Below, in pieces: positions 62,578 to 64,000 of a stretch of 64,000 bases of DNA; the first letter of the stretch is position 1, and each line of letters begins with the position of its first letter. The position numbers were made by a program, and so were the translations under genes. Source of the DNA: Pseudopyrenochaeta lycopersici (Eukaryota; Ascomycota; Dothideomycetes; Pleosporales; Pseudopyrenochaetaceae); contig NHZP01000070.1 in NCBI GenBank assembly GCA_003313425.1, positions 124,001-188,000 of the forward strand, read 5' to 3'. The notes below the pieces were generated by a model that searched no databases, was not told the origin of the DNA, and saw only the letters and a program-made list of their open reading frames with translations.

Positions 62578-63340
62578 CCCCGCAGCTTCCTCTGATTCAC
62601 CTGAAAGGAAGCAAAGACCAACTTGGATTGTCTTATTTTGACAGGACGCGGCGACAATATTGAGGATTGGGAGGTTATACACGTTCGTTTTATACGTGCA
62701 GTCGAGTATAAAGACGTCAGGCCAGCGGCGGAGGAGCTCAATCGAGTCTTGATCAGCAAAGAAGAGGCGTTTAACTCGGGAATCTTCTCCAATAACAAGA
62801 TCGTAGTAGAACCCATGCTCTTTAAGGACAAGGATTGCGGCTTCAGCAGGCGTATGACTGTCAACGAAATCGCGGCGTTGACGTGAATGTTCGTTTAGAA
62901 CGTCTTGAAGTATAATAGGAACGTCAGGAAATTGCTGCCGGATAACTGCGAGCGTCTGTTGTGGTTTGATACGTGCAGCCCGGTGTTGATGAATTATCGG
63001 ATTGACCTCAAGCTGCGTTCGAGCGCGTCGGCGATGCCCAGGTAAATCGACTTCACGAGCTTTAGGGTGGTTATGTCGGCTGCTTCGTGTACCGCGAGCA
63101 TGGCGGATACTCCAAGTACCTTCCGGATCTTTAAGTTCATCTGCAGCAAGCCAGATCTGTGCCTGACATCCTCCCTTCTTTTCGCTTCTTTTCTTTTGAA
63201 CGCGTGTTTCTTCTGTCAACCTCCTCTTATTATCAAGCTTACCACCGCCAGTGCAAGAGAGAACCCTCCGAATTATCTTCCCCTGTGTATTCTTGTAGCC
63301 CTTCTTTACTGAAAGGTCGTAGCCATGGCTACGAGCTCAG
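62578..63340 (-). pseudogene. MULE (Mutator-like) transposase, N-terminal half
   Basis: The minus strand reads from a FAR1-like zinc region (HGYDLSVKKGYKN, then CTGGGK, ~63330-63220) through KGGCQAQIW and HNHPKAREVDLPGHRR into the start of the MULE catalytic domain, VFILDCTYKTNVYNLPIL, which carries the first catalytic aspartate. It stops at the repeat array near 62577; the remaining acids are absent. An upstream in-frame stop near 63345 shows that the N-terminus is also damaged. Confidence 0.82.
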
Positions 63341-63530
63341 TCATGAGCGGTAGATTTTGCAATCTCGTAGGAAACGAAGGAATTAGCAGGTGGTGGTGGA
63401 AGGTCCTAGTACTTTTTCGGCCGTCTTGTTTCGGAAGGGTCAGCTTGGGAAGGATTAAAATCGCTTGAAATGGACTTCTCATCGGATACAGACTAATGAC
63501 TAGAGGCTAGGGGCTTCGAAGTAGCCTTCG
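63341..63530. other. No feature recognised
   Basis: Short unassigned stretch between the MULE relic and the last ORF. Confidence 0.4.
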
Positions 63531-63857
63531 TCAAGGAGGCTCTCTTCTAACAAGAATGTCCACTCCAGCAAGGACATGAAGATAGCCGCTATCTAGCTGT
63601 GGCCACTCAATCGTCCATTTTTGCCCTTCCTGCCACGAGAAGGAGTGACCTGAGACGACGGGACGAAGCGTTTTGTGGTTGAACCACATCGGAGCGTACA
63701 GTTCCACAGCGTCTTTGCGCACATCCTTGAGCGAGCGGCCGATGGGGAAAGGAGATTGGTGCGTTTCTTGCCGTGGTTGGGGCCCATTGCGGATAAGGAT
63801 CTCAAAGCGGCTCAAGTTCGGTAAACAATAGATATAAGCTTCTACTAGGCCTCTCAC
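63531..63857 (-). CDS. Unrecognised ORF, 108 aa
   Basis: Starts MRGLVEAYIYCLPNLSRF and ends VLAGVDILVRREPP. It contains several Trp residues (MWFNHK, SFSWQEGQKWTIEW) and no recognised domain. It may be an exon of a larger gene that continues beyond the window. I am not sure it is coding. Confidence 0.3.
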   Translation of the reverse strand: MRGLVEAYIYCLPNLSRFEILIRNGPQPRQETHQSPFPIGRSLKDVRKDAVELYAPMWFNHKTLRPVVSGHSFSWQEGQKWTIEWPQLDSGYLHVLAGVDILVRREPP

Positions 63858-64000
63858 CGTTATACGACTCCCACGAGGGCGTCTACCTTAGGTGTTCGAC
63901 AGTTAATGTAATATGAAGACGAGCTTATGTTGGTCTAAAGATAAACATAGTTTGTGGTTATACTAGTTTTGATTAATCGCAAGCGGGCAACTCCTAGGCT

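Overview
The window looks like a piece of a filamentous ascomycete (Pezizomycotina) genome. The evidence is short introns (about 49-75 nt, GTAAGT-type donors, CTAAC-like branch sites), PTH11-like rhodopsin-domain membrane proteins, a HET-domain fragment, a FunK1 kinase relic, a cytochrome P450 3' fragment, and fungal hAT, pogo/Fot, Copia, Crypton and MULE transposons. A Dothideomycete/Pleosporales source is my guess only. No rRNA, tRNA or CRISPR array was seen.

Well over half of the window is transposon, much of it nested. 0-5 kb: a PTH11-like gene (minus), a dead Tc1/mariner, and a FunK1/PiggyBac relic split by a 243-bp LTR-like insertion. 5-11 kb: a decayed hAT (hAT-1, minus) split by an intact hAT (hAT-2) with a perfect 8-bp target duplication. 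11-22 kb: pogo elements joined end to end at TA dinucleotides: intact pogo-A, pogo-B cut by the intact pogo-D1, and dead G, E and F. 22.6-24 kb: an intact PTH11-like gene with five introns. 24-35 kb: dead pogo-C, pogo-D2 (encoding the same protein as D1), and a complete 5.9-kb Copia retrotransposon with identical LTRs and an extra upstream ORF. 35-39 kb: a third PTH11-like gene, LTR-like repeats and a P450 fragment.

39-62 kb is a mosaic. A Crypton-type tyrosine recombinase is cut off by hAT-4a. A 574-bp HET fragment lies between hAT-4a and hAT-3. Then come pogo tails, a possible UTP7 fragment, a single-pass membrane protein gene, a Harbinger-type palindromic MITE, a multi-TM gene with two apparent frameshifts, and a convergent pair of large genes: a RecQ-like helicase and a DUF6589-like protein. 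The second gene is beheaded by hAT-4b, a near-identical direct copy of hAT-4a. Neither hAT-4 copy nor hAT-3 shows a target duplication, so this part was probably assembled by recombination between transposons. The window ends with pogo and MULE fragments and an unrecognised ORF.

Most worth following up: the RecQ-like/DUF6589 convergent pair as a possible mobile or subtelomeric module; the 243-bp element with two independent 5-bp duplications; the Copia with a SANT-like ORF joined to gag-pol by an ATGA overlap; and the doubled-box ends and zinc-knuckle tails shared by several pogo families. Coding genes outside the transposons (three PTH11-like, two other membrane proteins) show no operon-like or pathway link.
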